64,000 bases of DNA from Winogradskyella marincola (GTDB lineage: Bacteria > Bacteroidota > Bacteroidia > Flavobacteriales > Flavobacteriaceae), in the NCBI RefSeq assembly GCF_029624125.1, contig NZ_JARSBN010000007.1, positions 1 to 64,000 on the forward strand, given 5' to 3'. Positions 28,754 through 37,690 of the stretch are shown piece by piece (the first letter of the stretch is position 1; every line of letters begins with the position of its first letter). The notes beneath the pieces are model-generated. The model had not been told where the DNA came from, ran no database searches, and worked only from the letters and a program-made list of their open reading frames with translations. The position numbers and the translations under genes were made by a program.

Positions 28754-29584
28754 TTAATTTGGAATCTTTAATTCTTGACCAATAGCAAGCGAGTTAGAAC
28801 TCAATCTGTTTGTACTTTTTATAGCATCTACAGTTGTATTGTAACGTTTAGACAAGGAATATAATGTATCTCCTTTTTCTACTATATGTATCTTTGTTCC
28901 GCTATTGACTCTAACAATTTTAATCTCATCTTTTTTTGAACCCAGAACCTCCTCATCATATTCATAAAGCTTGTAACGTTCAATTAGACTAATAAGTTTA
29001 TCTGGATATTTTCTATCAGTAGCATAGCCAGCTTTTTTTAAACCTCTAGCCCAGCCTTTATAATCATCTTGCTTTAATTTGAATAAATCGGCATAACGAC
29101 CTCGTCCTGTTAAAAACTTAGAATGATCTTCATAGGAAGACTTCGCTTCTTTATATTTCCTGAAACATTCTTGAGAACGATCATCATCATGGTAGATTTT
29201 TGCTCCTGTCCAACCATGACATTTTATTCCAAAATGATTATTAGCTTTTACAGCTAATCTTCCTTTTCCAGATGCAGACTCCAAAATTCCCTGAGCCAAT
29301 GTAATACTTGCTGGTATTTTGTACCTACGCATTTCTTCTTTTGCTATATCTGCATAAGTTGCAATATATACAGCCGTAGAAGATGGCGGCTTAACTTCTG
29401 CTTCTATCTCAGGAGTTTTAACTTCTTCTGGTTTCTCAGTTTTTACAACCTCAACGGTTTCTACCTTTTCTTTCTGCTGTCTTTTTTTGGTTACAATTCC
29501 TTTTTTTGGTCCACAAGAAAACACAACCAAAGCTGTAACTAAGGCGATATGTTTAAATTTAATTTCTATTTTATTAGAGGCCAT
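28754..29584 (-). CDS. GH73-type glucosaminidase with LysM domain
   Basis: A 276-residue probable peptidoglycan hydrolase. The N-terminus has a lipobox-like VVFSC (Cys24) after a short charged start, so it is probably a lipoprotein. A Lys/Glu/Pro-rich linker (about 28-68) precedes the mannosyl-glycoprotein endo-beta-N-acetylglucosaminidase domain (about 70-210). That domain shows [18 protein letters not shown] (catalytic Glu), [11 protein letters not shown] and [17 protein letters not shown] LysM domain closes the protein (about 229-275: [20 protein letters not shown]). It overlaps the upstream PLP enzyme gene by 19 bp. Confidence 0.93.
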   Translation of the reverse strand: MASNKIEIKFKHIALVTALVVFSCGPKKGIVTKKRQQKEKVETVEVVKTEKPEEVKTPEIEAEVKPPSSTAVYIATYADIAKEEMRRYKIPASITLAQGILESASGKGRLAVKANNHFGIKCHGWTGAKIYHDDDRSQECFRKYKEAKSSYEDHSKFLTGRGRYADLFKLKQDDYKGWARGLKKAGYATDRKYPDKLISLIERYKLYEYDEEVLGSKKDEIKIVRVNSGTKIHIVEKGDTLYSLSKRYNTTVDAIKSTNRLSSNSLAIGQELKIPN

Positions 29585-30471
29585 CCTTTTCGTTTCAATG
29601 TTATATTCATCCCTTCTATACCTTGCAAACCACCAGTATGAATTGCTAATATTTTTGAGTCCTTTGGAAAAAACTGTTTCTCCATCAAATCAAAAATACC
29701 ATACATCATTTTGCCTGTGTATACAGGGTCAAGAGGAATATTGTATCTCTTTTTAAAGTCATTAATAAACGCGATTAATTCTGGCTTTATTTTCCCATAA
29801 CCTCCAAAATGGTAATCCGTTATTAAATCCCAATTGTCCTTTGTTGCAAATTTACGAATATCCTCTCGGATAAAATCACCTTTCAATGCAGGAAAACCTA
29901 ATATTTTCTGGTGTGATTTTGAAGCATTTATTACACCTGAAATTGTACCACCTGTACCAATACTGCAACAAATAAAATCAAAATCAGAATCATTTTCATT
30001 TAAAATTTCCTCACAACCTTGCACAGCTAAAAGATTTGTTCCGCCTTCTGGCACTAAATAAAAGTCACCAAACTCTGCTTTTAGACTATCAATAAAATCA
30101 ACTTCTGCCTTATGTCTATACGTTTCTCTATCTACAAATTTGAATTGCATTCCACAACCTTTCGCAAACTTTAAAGTAGGATTAGAGTCTACCTTATCAA
30201 CTAACTCCTCGCCTCTTATAATACCAACTGTTCTAAATCCATAAAACTTACCTGCAAATGCGGTTGCTGCAATATGATTTGAATAAGCACCACCAAAACT
30301 TAATATAGTATCGTTCTTAAGATCTTTAGCTTTTTCAAGATTATATTTCAGCTTTCTATACTTATTTCCGGAAATAAAAGTATGTATGAGATACTCAGGT
30401 TTTAGAGCCAATTGAACAGTACTGTTATTTAATTCTAAAAACTGATTATGTACAGTATTAATTTCTAACAT
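29566..30471 (-). CDS. PLP-dependent 1-aminocyclopropane-1-carboxylate deaminase/D-cysteine desulfhydrase-like enzyme
   Basis: A 301-residue fold type II PLP enzyme. The lysine-bearing motif is ISGNKYRKLKYN (about 33-44), followed by SFGGAYSNHIAATAFAG, and the phosphate-binding loop CCSIGTGGTISGVI. These match the ACC deaminase/D-cysteine desulfhydrase family; bacterial members of unknown specificity are common, so the substrate (D-cysteine or a related amino acid) is inference. It overlaps both neighbours by 14-19 bp, indicating a translationally coupled operon with the HExxH membrane protein, the glucosaminidase and hemL. Confidence 0.87.
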   Translation of the reverse strand: MLEINTVHNQFLELNNSTVQLALKPEYLIHTFISGNKYRKLKYNLEKAKDLKNDTILSFGGAYSNHIAATAFAGKFYGFRTVGIIRGEELVDKVDSNPTLKFAKGCGMQFKFVDRETYRHKAEVDFIDSLKAEFGDFYLVPEGGTNLLAVQGCEEILNENDSDFDFICCSIGTGGTISGVINASKSHQKILGFPALKGDFIREDIRKFATKDNWDLITDYHFGGYGKIKPELIAFINDFKKRYNIPLDPVYTGKMMYGIFDLMEKQFFPKDSKILAIHTGGLQGIEGMNITLKRKGWPLIK

Positions 30472-30814
30472 TTAAATTCTTATAATAGCGCGTAAAACTA
30501 AAAAACGATTTTCTTTTCAAGTAGCTAAAGTCGCTTTCATTTGTATAAGCTTCTAGTTCAAATGAAATATTTCTATAAGCTAAATTCCAATTTTTATATC
30601 GTATTAATTGAATAAAAAATTCAATGAAATAAATCACAAAAAAGGGAAGTACCAATAACTCTAACTGTTGTCTTAAATGAATTTTTTCATGATTAATTAA
30701 TACCTCATTCGTCTTCAATGATTTATCTTTCAGAATCACAAAAGGAAACAAGGTTAAACCTATATAACCATCAGGAACTAAATATTTTGAAACTAATATC
30801 ACAACAGTGTCCAT
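30458..30814 (-). CDS. small membrane protein with HExxH motif
   Basis: A 118-residue protein with two hydrophobic segments (about 13-27 and 53-71). It carries NHEKIHLRQQLELL (HEKIH near residue 42), which fits the HExxH zinc-protease signature, placed just before a transmembrane helix as in membrane-embedded M48/M56-type peptidases. A downstream Glu (FELEAYTNESD near 85-92) could be the third ligand, as in ExxA/YxxE patterns. It is very short for a protease, so activity is uncertain. It overlaps the PLP enzyme gene by 14 bp and heads a four-gene operon ending in hemL. Confidence 0.55.
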   Translation of the reverse strand: MDTVVILVSKYLVPDGYIGLTLFPFVILKDKSLKTNEVLINHEKIHLRQQLELLVLPFFVIYFIEFFIQLIRYKNWNLAYRNISFELEAYTNESDFSYLKRKSFFSFTRYYKNLNVRN

Positions 30815-30837
30815 TCAAAAATCAATCCAAATTACAT

Positions 30838-30845
30838 TATCTTTG
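30838..30845 (+). promoter_or_regulatory. TATCTTTG -7 box before the DUF5522-hutU operon
   Basis: TATCTTTG matches the Bacteroidota TAnnTTTG -7 element and ends 6 bp before the ATG at 30852. No TTG is found 17-23 bp upstream, so either the promoter lacks a -33 box or the transcript is leaderless. Confidence 0.35.
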
Positions 30846-30851
30846 TGAGAC

Positions 30852-31013
30852 ATGAAAAAATATGTCCCAATAGAAGAAGGCGATTACTACTTAACTCCAG
30901 AAGGTTATCGTTGTTTTACAGAACAATACCACCTAAAACGTGGCTACTGTTGCGAAAGTGGTTGCAGACATTGCCCTTACGGATTTAACAAAGAAAAATT
31001 AAAGAAGAAATAA
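30852..31013 (+). CDS. DUF5522 small cysteine-rich protein
   Basis: A 53-residue protein read directly from the sequence (starts MKKYVPIEEGDYYLTPEGYR). It carries a tight cysteine cluster YCCESGCRHCPYGF (residues 32-45), the signature of the DUF5522 family, possibly a zinc or Fe-S site. Its stop codon overlaps the start of urocanate hydratase as TAATG, so translation of the two is coupled. The function is unknown; the coupling suggests a link to HutU expression or assembly (inference). Confidence 0.85.
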   Translation: MKKYVPIEEGDYYLTPEGYRCFTEQYHLKRGYCCESGCRHCPYGFNKEKLKKK

Positions 31014-33022
31014 TGCAAGTAACAGAAATATCATTTAAGGATCAGATTTTAGAAGGTATACCCAACACCTTACCTCAACCAAAACCCTATGATCCGAATA
31101 TAAATCATGCGCCTAAAAGAAAAGCTATTCTATCTCCAGAAGAAGAAAAACTAGCACTTAGAAATGCATTGCGTTATTTTGATAAAAAACACCACAGTAC
31201 TCTACTCCCTGAATTTAAGGAAGAATTAGACAAATATGGTCGTATCTACATGTACCGTTTACGTCCTGATTATAAAATGTATGCAAGACCAATTGACGAG
31301 TATCCTGCAAAATCAAAGCAAGCTGCCGCGATTATGCTAATGATTCAAAACAATTTGGACTATGCTGTAGCACAACATCCGCACGAATTAATTACTTATG
31401 GTGGCAATGGTGCTGTATTTTCTAACTGGGCACAGTACAGACTTACAATGAAATATTTGGCTGAAATGAATGACGAGCAAACACTTGTAATGTATTCTGG
31501 TCATCCTATGGGTTTATTTCCTTCTCACAAAGAAGCACCAAGAGTGGTTGTTACCAACGGCATGATGATTCCTAACTATTCTAAACCGGATGATTGGGAA
31601 AAATTCAATGCATTAGGTGTTACACAATACGGACAAATGACTGCCGGAAGCTACATGTATATTGGACCTCAAGGCATTGTTCACGGTACAACAATAACCG
31701 TTTTAAACGGATTTAGAAAGATAAATAAATCACCTAAAGGACACATTTTTGTTACCTCTGGTTTAGGTGGCATGTCTGGCGCACAACCAAAAGCTGGTAA
31801 CATTGCTGGTTGTATTACGATTTGCGCAGAAGTGAATCCTAAAATCACTCAAATACGATTAGACCAAGGTTGGATTGATGAAAAAATCACCGATTTAGAT
31901 GAATTAGTAGCACGAGTACAAAAAGCACAGACAAATAAAGAAACAATATCAATCGCATACCTAGGAAATGTTGTTGAAGTCTGGGAAAAGTTTGATGAAT
32001 CAAATATCCATATCGATTTAGGTAGTGACCAAACCTCTCTTCACAACCCTTGGGCAGGCGGTTATTATCCTGTTGAATTATCTTTTGAAGATGCTAACGA
32101 CATGATGGCTAATAATCCAGACCTATTCAAAACTAAAGTTCAGGAAAGCTTACGTCGTCATGCAACTGCAATTAATAAACATACAGAGAAAGGCACTTAT
32201 TTCTTTGATTACGGAAACGCTTTCCTGCTAGAAGCTTCTCGTGCTGGAGCAGATATAATGTCTAAAAACCCAACTATAGGTCGTGAATTCAAGTATCCAA
32301 GTTACGTGCAAGATATTATGGGACCAATGTGTTTTGATTATGGATTTGGTCCATTCCGTTGGGTTTGTGCTTCGGGTAAACCAGAAGATCTGGCAAAAAC
32401 CGACGCTATTGCTTGCGAAGTTTTAGAGGAAATTATGAAAAATTCACCTGAAGAAATCCAACAGCAAATGGCTGATAATATTCAGTGGATTAAAGGTGCT
32501 CAAGAAAACAAATTAGTCGTAGGCTCACAAGCCAGAATCCTATATGCAGATGCCGAAGGTCGAATGAAAATTGCCCAAGCTTTCAACGAGGCAATTGCAA
32601 AAGGAGAAATAGGCTACGTAGTTCTAGGCCGTGATCATCATGATGTTTCTGGGACAGATTCACCCTATCGTGAAACCAGCAATATTTATGATGGTTCTCG
32701 TTTCACTTCAGATATGGCTATACACAATGTTATAGGTGATAGTTTTAGAGGAGCCACTTGGGTAAGCATCCACAATGGTGGTGGTGTTGGTTGGGGAGAA
32801 GTTATCAATGGTGGTTTCGGCATGGTTCTTGATGGTACTAAAGAAGCATCAACACGTCTCAGACAAATGCTATTTTGGGATGTAAATAATGGTATCTCAA
32901 GAAGAAGCTGGGCAAGGAATGAAGGTGCGGTTTTCGCGATAAAGCGTGCTATGGAAACCGAACCAAATTTAAAAGTAACATTACCAAATACTGTTGATGA
33001 TAATCTTTTAGAAACCATTTAA
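31013..33022 (+). CDS. hutU: urocanate hydratase
   Basis: A 669-residue urocanase that hydrates urocanate to 4-imidazolone-5-propionate in histidine degradation, using NAD+ as an electrophilic cofactor. Recognisable stretches: ELITYGGNGAVFSNWAQYRL, MYSGHPMGLFPSH, TAGSYMYIGPQGIVHGTTIT, VTSGLGGMSGAQPKAGNIAG, the QDIMGPMCFDYGFGPFRWVC region with the conserved Cys, and SIHNGGGVGWGEVINGGFGM. It is longer than the E. coli-type 556-residue enzyme but normal for this Bacteroidota subgroup. No other hut gene lies in the window. It is translationally coupled to DUF5522. Confidence 0.95.
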   Translation: MQVTEISFKDQILEGIPNTLPQPKPYDPNINHAPKRKAILSPEEEKLALRNALRYFDKKHHSTLLPEFKEELDKYGRIYMYRLRPDYKMYARPIDEYPAKSKQAAAIMLMIQNNLDYAVAQHPHELITYGGNGAVFSNWAQYRLTMKYLAEMNDEQTLVMYSGHPMGLFPSHKEAPRVVVTNGMMIPNYSKPDDWEKFNALGVTQYGQMTAGSYMYIGPQGIVHGTTITVLNGFRKINKSPKGHIFVTSGLGGMSGAQPKAGNIAGCITICAEVNPKITQIRLDQGWIDEKITDLDELVARVQKAQTNKETISIAYLGNVVEVWEKFDESNIHIDLGSDQTSLHNPWAGGYYPVELSFEDANDMMANNPDLFKTKVQESLRRHATAINKHTEKGTYFFDYGNAFLLEASRAGADIMSKNPTIGREFKYPSYVQDIMGPMCFDYGFGPFRWVCASGKPEDLAKTDAIACEVLEEIMKNSPEEIQQQMADNIQWIKGAQENKLVVGSQARILYADAEGRMKIAQAFNEAIAKGEIGYVVLGRDHHDVSGTDSPYRETSNIYDGSRFTSDMAIHNVIGDSFRGATWVSIHNGGGVGWGEVINGGFGMVLDGTKEASTRLRQMLFWDVNNGISRRSWARNEGAVFAIKRAMETEPNLKVTLPNTVDDNLLETI

Positions 33023-33033
33023 AAAAAAGTGAT

Positions 33034-33594
33034 ATGAAGAAACTACTCAAATTTACTCCGATTTTAGTTTTAGCCATCCTTCTATCGTCATGTAGCTCAG
33101 TGAGAGTGGCTGCAGATTACGACAGAGAGGCTAATTTTGACCAATACAAAACCTTTGCATTTTTTAAACCAGGTATTGATAAAGCCGAAATAAGCGATAT
33201 TGACAAAAGACGTATCCTTAGAGCTATTGAAGCAGAATTACTAGCAAAAGGTATGACTAAATCCGAAAATCCGGATATGTTAGTGAGTATTTTCACCAAA
33301 TCAAACCAACGCGTAGACGTATACAATAATGCTTGGGGTGCTGGTGCTTGGGGCTGGGGAGGTTTCAACCGTTGGGGTTGGGGCTGGGGACCTGGTTTTG
33401 GCTGGGGAGGCAGTAATATCTCAACCACAACCGAAGGCATGTTATTTATTGACTTTATCGACGCCAATAAAAAAGAATTGGTTTGGCAAGGCTCAGGAAC
33501 TGGCTACTTAGTAACCAAGAATGTAGAAAAGAAAGAAGCACGTATCAAAGAATTTGTATCAAAAACTTTAGAGCAGTTTCCTCCATCAAAATAA
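33034..33594 (+). CDS. DUF4136 lipoprotein with Gly/Trp-rich insert
   Basis: A 186-residue lipoprotein (lipobox LLSSC, Cys20) of the DUF4136 family: ADYDREANFDQYKTFAFFKP at the start and NKKELVWQGSGTGYL near the end. Between them (about 100-128) lies a Gly/Trp-rich stretch with repeated GWGW units, which looks like a flexible or surface-binding loop. DUF4136 proteins are common outer-membrane lipoproteins of unknown function. It follows hutU by 11 bp and may share its transcript; it has a terminator of its own downstream. Confidence 0.88.
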   Translation: MKKLLKFTPILVLAILLSSCSSVRVAADYDREANFDQYKTFAFFKPGIDKAEISDIDKRRILRAIEAELLAKGMTKSENPDMLVSIFTKSNQRVDVYNNAWGAGAWGWGGFNRWGWGWGPGFGWGGSNISTTTEGMLFIDFIDANKKELVWQGSGTGYLVTKNVEKKEARIKEFVSKTLEQFPPSK

Positions 33595-33615
33595 AAGATT
33601 GAAAATCTAAAAATT

Positions 33616-33645
33616 AAAGCACTGAGAGATCAGTGCTTTTTTTTG
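33616..33645 (+). terminator. terminator of the hutU-DUF4136 unit
   Basis: Perfect 10-bp arms AAAGCACTGA (33616-33625) and TCAGTGCTTT (33630-33639), loop GAGA, then a T run. Confidence 0.9.
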
Positions 33646-33682
33646 TTTACAATTTCAAAACAGTCGATTACTTTAAAAACTC

Positions 33683-33690
33683 TATCTTTG
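33683..33690 (+). promoter_or_regulatory. TATCTTTG -7 box before the SulP gene
   Basis: TATCTTTG matches TAnnTTTG and lies 22 bp before the SulP start at 33713. No clear -33 TTG at the right spacing. Confidence 0.35.
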
Positions 33691-33712
33691 CCGACTTCAA
33701 AATGAAAATGTT

Positions 33713-35383
33713 ATGATTTTAGGTCAAACTCTATTCAAAAATTTTACTCAGAACCCAAAAAACGACATTCTTGCAGGTATTACAGTATCTCTGGCTATGA
33801 TTCCAGAGGTTGTTGCTTTCGCTTTTGTTGCCCAGATAGATCCTTTAGTAGCGCTCTCAGGTGCCTTTATCGTTGGTCTTATTACTGCTGTATTTGGCGG
33901 TAGACCTGGATTAATTTCTGGTGCTGCTGGTGCAGTTGCTGTTATTTTTGTTGACCTTATTGCTAAAGGGCATGATAAAGGGTTATTGTTCGATTCTCCA
34001 ATTGACAATATGGGTTATTTCTATTTGTTAGCTGCTGTGATACTAATGGGAGGTATTCAGGTTGCGGCTGGAGTTTTAAAATTAGGACGCTTTGTAAGAT
34101 TAATTCCACATCCTGTAATGATGGGATTTGTAAATGGATTAGCCATAGTTATATTCTTAGCTCAAGTACGAATGTTTTCTCACAAAGAACTACAAGTTGG
34201 AGCTGACGGACTAAAAAAATACATTAACATTCCTATGGAAGGCACTGAACTATACACTATGTTAGGTCTTGTAGGCTTAACGATGGCTGTTATTTGGTTG
34301 CTTCCAAAACTAACAACTAAAATTCCTGCCGCACTTACTGCTATATTAATCACTACAGGAATAGTTGTTTTTGGTGGTTTAGACGTAAGCACAGTTGGTT
34401 CGTATATTATTGAAGGAGGTGGTGAAGGCCTAAAAGGTGAATTCCCTACTCCAAACGTAGAACTTTGGCAAAACCTTCCGATAAATCTAGATACATTAAA
34501 ATTCATTCTACCTTACGCATTCTTAGCTGCCTCTGTTGGTTTAATAGAATCTTTAATGACCATGAATCTTGTTGATGAACTTACAGAAACTAGAGGAAAT
34601 GGAAATAGAGAATGTGTAGCTCAAGGTGTAGGAAACATTACCAGTGGTCTTTTTGGCGGCACTGGTGGTTGTGGTATGATTGGTCAAACAGTCATTAACA
34701 TCAATGCTGGTGGTAGAGGAAAACTATCTGGTATAATGATGGCACTCACATTACTTACCTTTATTTTATTCACAGCGCAGTATATAGAACAAGTTCCTAT
34801 AGCAGCTTTAGTTGGTGTGATGTTTATGATGGTTATAGACACTTTTGCCTGGTCTAGTTTTAGAATTATTAGAAAAATTCCTATTTCAGATGCTGTTGTT
34901 TTGGTTATTGTTTCTGCAGTAACAGTAATTTTCGATTTAGCAATTGCTGTATTTATTGGTGTTATTGTATCAGCTCTCGTATTTGCGTGGAAGAATGCAA
35001 CAATGATTAGAGCACGAAAGCGTATGCAAGCAGATGGCACAAAAACTTACGAAATTTGGGGACCGTTATTCTTTGGATCTATTCAGAGTTTTAATTCTAA
35101 GTTTGATGTAAAAAATGATCCTGAAAACGTTGAAATCGATTTTATTGAATCTCGTGTAAGTGATCATTCTGCCTTAGAAGCTATCTTCAATTTAGTGAAT
35201 AAATATGAAGCTGCTGGTAAGAGCTTAAAATTGAAACATCTTAGTGAAGATTGCAAAGCTTTAATGTATAAAGCAAGCCCTAAATTTAAAGAGGTTATTA
35301 TCGAAGACATTAACGATCCTCGCTATTATTTAGCAGCCAATCCTGAAGAATTTACAAAACCCCTTTCGGAATACGATTTATAA
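33713..35383 (+). CDS. SulP family inorganic anion transporter
   Basis: A 556-residue inner-membrane transporter. The N-terminal core (about 1-440) holds the 10-14 hydrophobic helices of the SLC26/SulP fold, with ILAGITVSLAMIPEVVAFAF in the first repeat and ECVAQGVGNITSGLFGGTGGCGMIGQT (a family-typical segment) near the middle. The C-terminal part (about 450-550) is a STAS-like domain. Likely substrates are sulfate, bicarbonate or a similar anion, not resolvable here. It stands alone with a strong terminator shared with the convergent E1 gene. Confidence 0.93.
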   Translation: MILGQTLFKNFTQNPKNDILAGITVSLAMIPEVVAFAFVAQIDPLVALSGAFIVGLITAVFGGRPGLISGAAGAVAVIFVDLIAKGHDKGLLFDSPIDNMGYFYLLAAVILMGGIQVAAGVLKLGRFVRLIPHPVMMGFVNGLAIVIFLAQVRMFSHKELQVGADGLKKYINIPMEGTELYTMLGLVGLTMAVIWLLPKLTTKIPAALTAILITTGIVVFGGLDVSTVGSYIIEGGGEGLKGEFPTPNVELWQNLPINLDTLKFILPYAFLAASVGLIESLMTMNLVDELTETRGNGNRECVAQGVGNITSGLFGGTGGCGMIGQTVININAGGRGKLSGIMMALTLLTFILFTAQYIEQVPIAALVGVMFMMVIDTFAWSSFRIIRKIPISDAVVLVIVSAVTVIFDLAIAVFIGVIVSALVFAWKNATMIRARKRMQADGTKTYEIWGPLFFGSIQSFNSKFDVKNDPENVEIDFIESRVSDHSALEAIFNLVNKYEAAGKSLKLKHLSEDCKALMYKASPKFKEVIIEDINDPRYYLAANPEEFTKPLSEYDL

Positions 35384-35386
35384 AAG

Positions 35387-35416
35387 AAAAGCGACTCAAT
35401 AGAGTCGCTTTTTTAT
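35387..35416. terminator. bidirectional terminator between SulP and bkd E1
   Basis: Arms GCGACTC (35391-35397) and GAGTCGC (35402-35408) with flanking A and T runs on both sides, between convergent genes. Confidence 0.85.
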
Positions 35417-35417
35417 T

Positions 35418-37493
35418 TTAATAATTAAGTAAAACTTCAATCTTTGCTTTCACCTTTTCAGTTGAAGGAATCATTGTTTGCTCTAATGTTGAATTCAAAG
35501 GAATGGCAGGCATATTTTCACTACCAATTGTCATTACTGGTGCATCTAAATATTTGAAGCATTCTTCCTGAATTTTCCCAGATAATGCTCTTGCAAAACT
35601 GTTGTTACTTGGCTCTTCAGTTACCACTAAACACTTACCTGTTTTCTTAACCGACTTCATTATCGTTGCTTCATCTAGAGGATACAATGTTCTTAAATCA
35701 ATAACTTCTATTTGGTCTTTTAAACCCAATTCTTCTGAAGCATTCATTGCCCAATGTACACCCATTCCGTAGGTTACAATCGTGCAGGTTTCTACATCGT
35801 CTTGCTTCCAGATTTCTTGTAATACCCAAGCTTTTCCAAAAGGTAATACATAGTCTTCAGCAGGTTCTACAGAGGTTGCACCTTGTGTTCCTGGTACTTT
35901 AGACCAGTACAAACCTTTATGCTCAAAAATAACTACTGGATTTGGGTCGTGATATGCGGCTTTCATTAAACCTTTTAAATCAGCACCATTACTTGGGTAA
36001 GCAATTTTTACACCTCTAATGTTAGTGACTACACTTTCCACAGAAGATGAGTGGTAAGGTCCACCACTACCATAAGCACCAATTGGCACACGTAAAATCA
36101 TACTTACAGGCCATTTTCCGTTACTTAAATAACAGCTACGGCTCACTTCCGTAAATAATTGGTTAAGTCCTGGCCAAATATAATCGGCAAATTGAACCTC
36201 AACAATTGGCTTTAATCCTACCGCACTCATACCAACCGTAGAGCCCACAATAAAAGCTTCTTGAATAGGCGTATTGAAGACTCTGTCGTCACCAAATTTC
36301 TGTGCTAATGTTGCCGCTTCTCTAAATACACCACCAAGTCGTCCACCAACATCTTGTCCGTAAAGCAGACACTCCGGATGCTTGCGCATCAATTCTTCTA
36401 CAGCGAATAAGACACAATCTACCATTACTACTTTTTCTGCACCTTCTGGTGAACGCTCACCTTTTTCTTCGGTAATCGGTGTTGGTGCAAAATCATGCGT
36501 AAATAAATCTTCTGGTGTTGGATCTTCGGCTTTTAAGGCGTTTTGAAAATCACTTTCAACCAAGGTTTTTATTTCCGCTTCAATAGCATCTATATCATTT
36601 TGAGTGAAACCATTGTCTAACATTTGCTGTTTTAAAACAGGATATGGATCACGAGACTTTGCTTCTTCCAAGTCATCACGATACCATTCCATACGCACAC
36701 CAGACGTATGATGATTTAATAACGGTACTTTAGCGTGCACCAAAAATGGACGACGCTCTTCTCTTATGGTTTTTATAACTTTTTCTAAAGCTTCGTAGCT
36801 TTCAATAAAGTTAGCACCATCAATAGAAATAGCCTCTAATCCGTGAAAACCTTTTGCATATTCTGCAGCATTTTGAGCTCTGGTTTCGGCTTCATTGGCT
36901 GAAATATCCCAACCATTGTCTTGCACCAAATATAGAATTGGCATTTGCTTTAAAGCAGCCATTTGAAAGGCTTCTGCAATTTCACCTTCGGTTACTGATG
37001 CGTCACCTAAACTACAAACCGTGATTGGATTTAATTGCGATTCTTTGCTATCATTCTGAACAACATTTGAATTTTGAAGTCCTTGCTTTTCCAAATATTG
37101 CATTCCCATCGCGACACCAGTTGCAGGAATGGCTTGCATACCTGTTGCTGATGATTGATGTGGAATTTTAGGCTTATCAGCATCTTTTAAACTTGGATGC
37201 GAATAATAGGTTCTTCCACCAGAAAATGGATCGTCTTTTTTAGCTAACACCTGAAGCATTAAATCGTAAGGTGTCATACCAAATGCTAACAACATTGCAT
37301 CATCTCTATAATACGGAAATGCATAATCTTGAGGTAATAATTGCATTCCTAAAGCGGTCTGAATGGCTTCGTGACCACGTGATGTGGCGTGCACGTATTT
37401 TGAAACTACTTTGAAGTTGGCTTCATACAATTCTGCCATTGTTTTGGCGGTTACTAAATTGGTAAACCCTTTTTTTAATATGTCTTTATTCAT
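35418..37493 (-). CDS. branched-chain 2-oxoacid dehydrogenase E1, fused alpha-beta subunits
   Basis: A 691-residue thiamine-diphosphate enzyme in which the alpha (about 1-335) and beta (about 350-691) E1 subunits form one chain. The TPP-binding motif is GDASVTEGEIAEAFQMAAL ... QDNGWDIS. The beta half has YGQDVGGRLGGVFREA, NTPIQEAFIVGSTVGMSAVG, PIGAYGSGGPYHSSS and EEPSNNSFARALS. It decarboxylates 2-oxoacids and transfers the acyl group to the lipoyl E2. The operon with ilvE and E2 and divergence from an Lrp-type gene point to branched-chain 2-oxoacids rather than pyruvate (inference). E3 is not in the window. Confidence 0.9.
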   Translation of the reverse strand: MNKDILKKGFTNLVTAKTMAELYEANFKVVSKYVHATSRGHEAIQTALGMQLLPQDYAFPYYRDDAMLLAFGMTPYDLMLQVLAKKDDPFSGGRTYYSHPSLKDADKPKIPHQSSATGMQAIPATGVAMGMQYLEKQGLQNSNVVQNDSKESQLNPITVCSLGDASVTEGEIAEAFQMAALKQMPILYLVQDNGWDISANEAETRAQNAAEYAKGFHGLEAISIDGANFIESYEALEKVIKTIREERRPFLVHAKVPLLNHHTSGVRMEWYRDDLEEAKSRDPYPVLKQQMLDNGFTQNDIDAIEAEIKTLVESDFQNALKAEDPTPEDLFTHDFAPTPITEEKGERSPEGAEKVVMVDCVLFAVEELMRKHPECLLYGQDVGGRLGGVFREAATLAQKFGDDRVFNTPIQEAFIVGSTVGMSAVGLKPIVEVQFADYIWPGLNQLFTEVSRSCYLSNGKWPVSMILRVPIGAYGSGGPYHSSSVESVVTNIRGVKIAYPSNGADLKGLMKAAYHDPNPVVIFEHKGLYWSKVPGTQGATSVEPAEDYVLPFGKAWVLQEIWKQDDVETCTIVTYGMGVHWAMNASEELGLKDQIEVIDLRTLYPLDEATIMKSVKKTGKCLVVTEEPSNNSFARALSGKIQEECFKYLDAPVMTIGSENMPAIPLNSTLEQTMIPSTEKVKAKIEVLLNY

Positions 37494-37499
37494 AACTAT

Positions 37500-37517
37500 T
37501 TCCCACGAAAGTGGGAA
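37500..37517. repeat. short palindrome TTCCCAC-GAAA-GTGGGAA
   Basis: 7-bp perfect arms with a GAAA loop, 7 bp upstream of the E1 start codon. It resembles the short palindromic elements scattered downstream in this window. Confidence 0.6.
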
Positions 37518-37549
37518 TCCTTTTTGTTATACTATACTTTTTTGGTTAA

Positions 37550-37575
37550 AGATTCCTGCCTGCGCAGGAATGACA
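37550..37575. repeat. family B palindromic repeat, copy 1
   Basis: AGATTCCTGCCTGCGCAGGA followed by ATGACA. The arms ATTCCTGC/GCAGGAAT form a hairpin. Related copies lie at 56602 and 60093. It is in the ilvE-E1 spacer. Confidence 0.7.
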
Positions 37576-37614
37576 AAACTCACATTAGTTCCAGTGAAAT
37601 GGCCTTAAGCAATT

Positions 37615-37650
37615 TTGTATCGAGAACTTAATAATAACTTCTCGATACAA
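37615..37650. repeat. 12-bp inverted repeat in the ilvE-E1 spacer
   Basis: Perfect arms TTGTATCGAGAA (37615-37626) and TTCTCGATACAA (37639-37650). They are followed by CTCGAAGTGACG (37672-37683), another sequence type often linked to palindromic repeats in flavobacteria. Confidence 0.7.
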
Positions 37651-37690
37651 TTTGCTCGTTCCTCACAAATCACTCGAAGTGACGTTATCT

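Noticed and set aside
33117..33467. 116-residue minus-strand ORF, Pro/Gln-rich
   Set aside because: It is the antisense of the Gly/Trp-rich DUF4136 gene; composition explains it.
34684..35040. 118-residue minus-strand ORF
   Set aside because: It is antisense to the SulP gene, whose family match is clear; no signal of its own.
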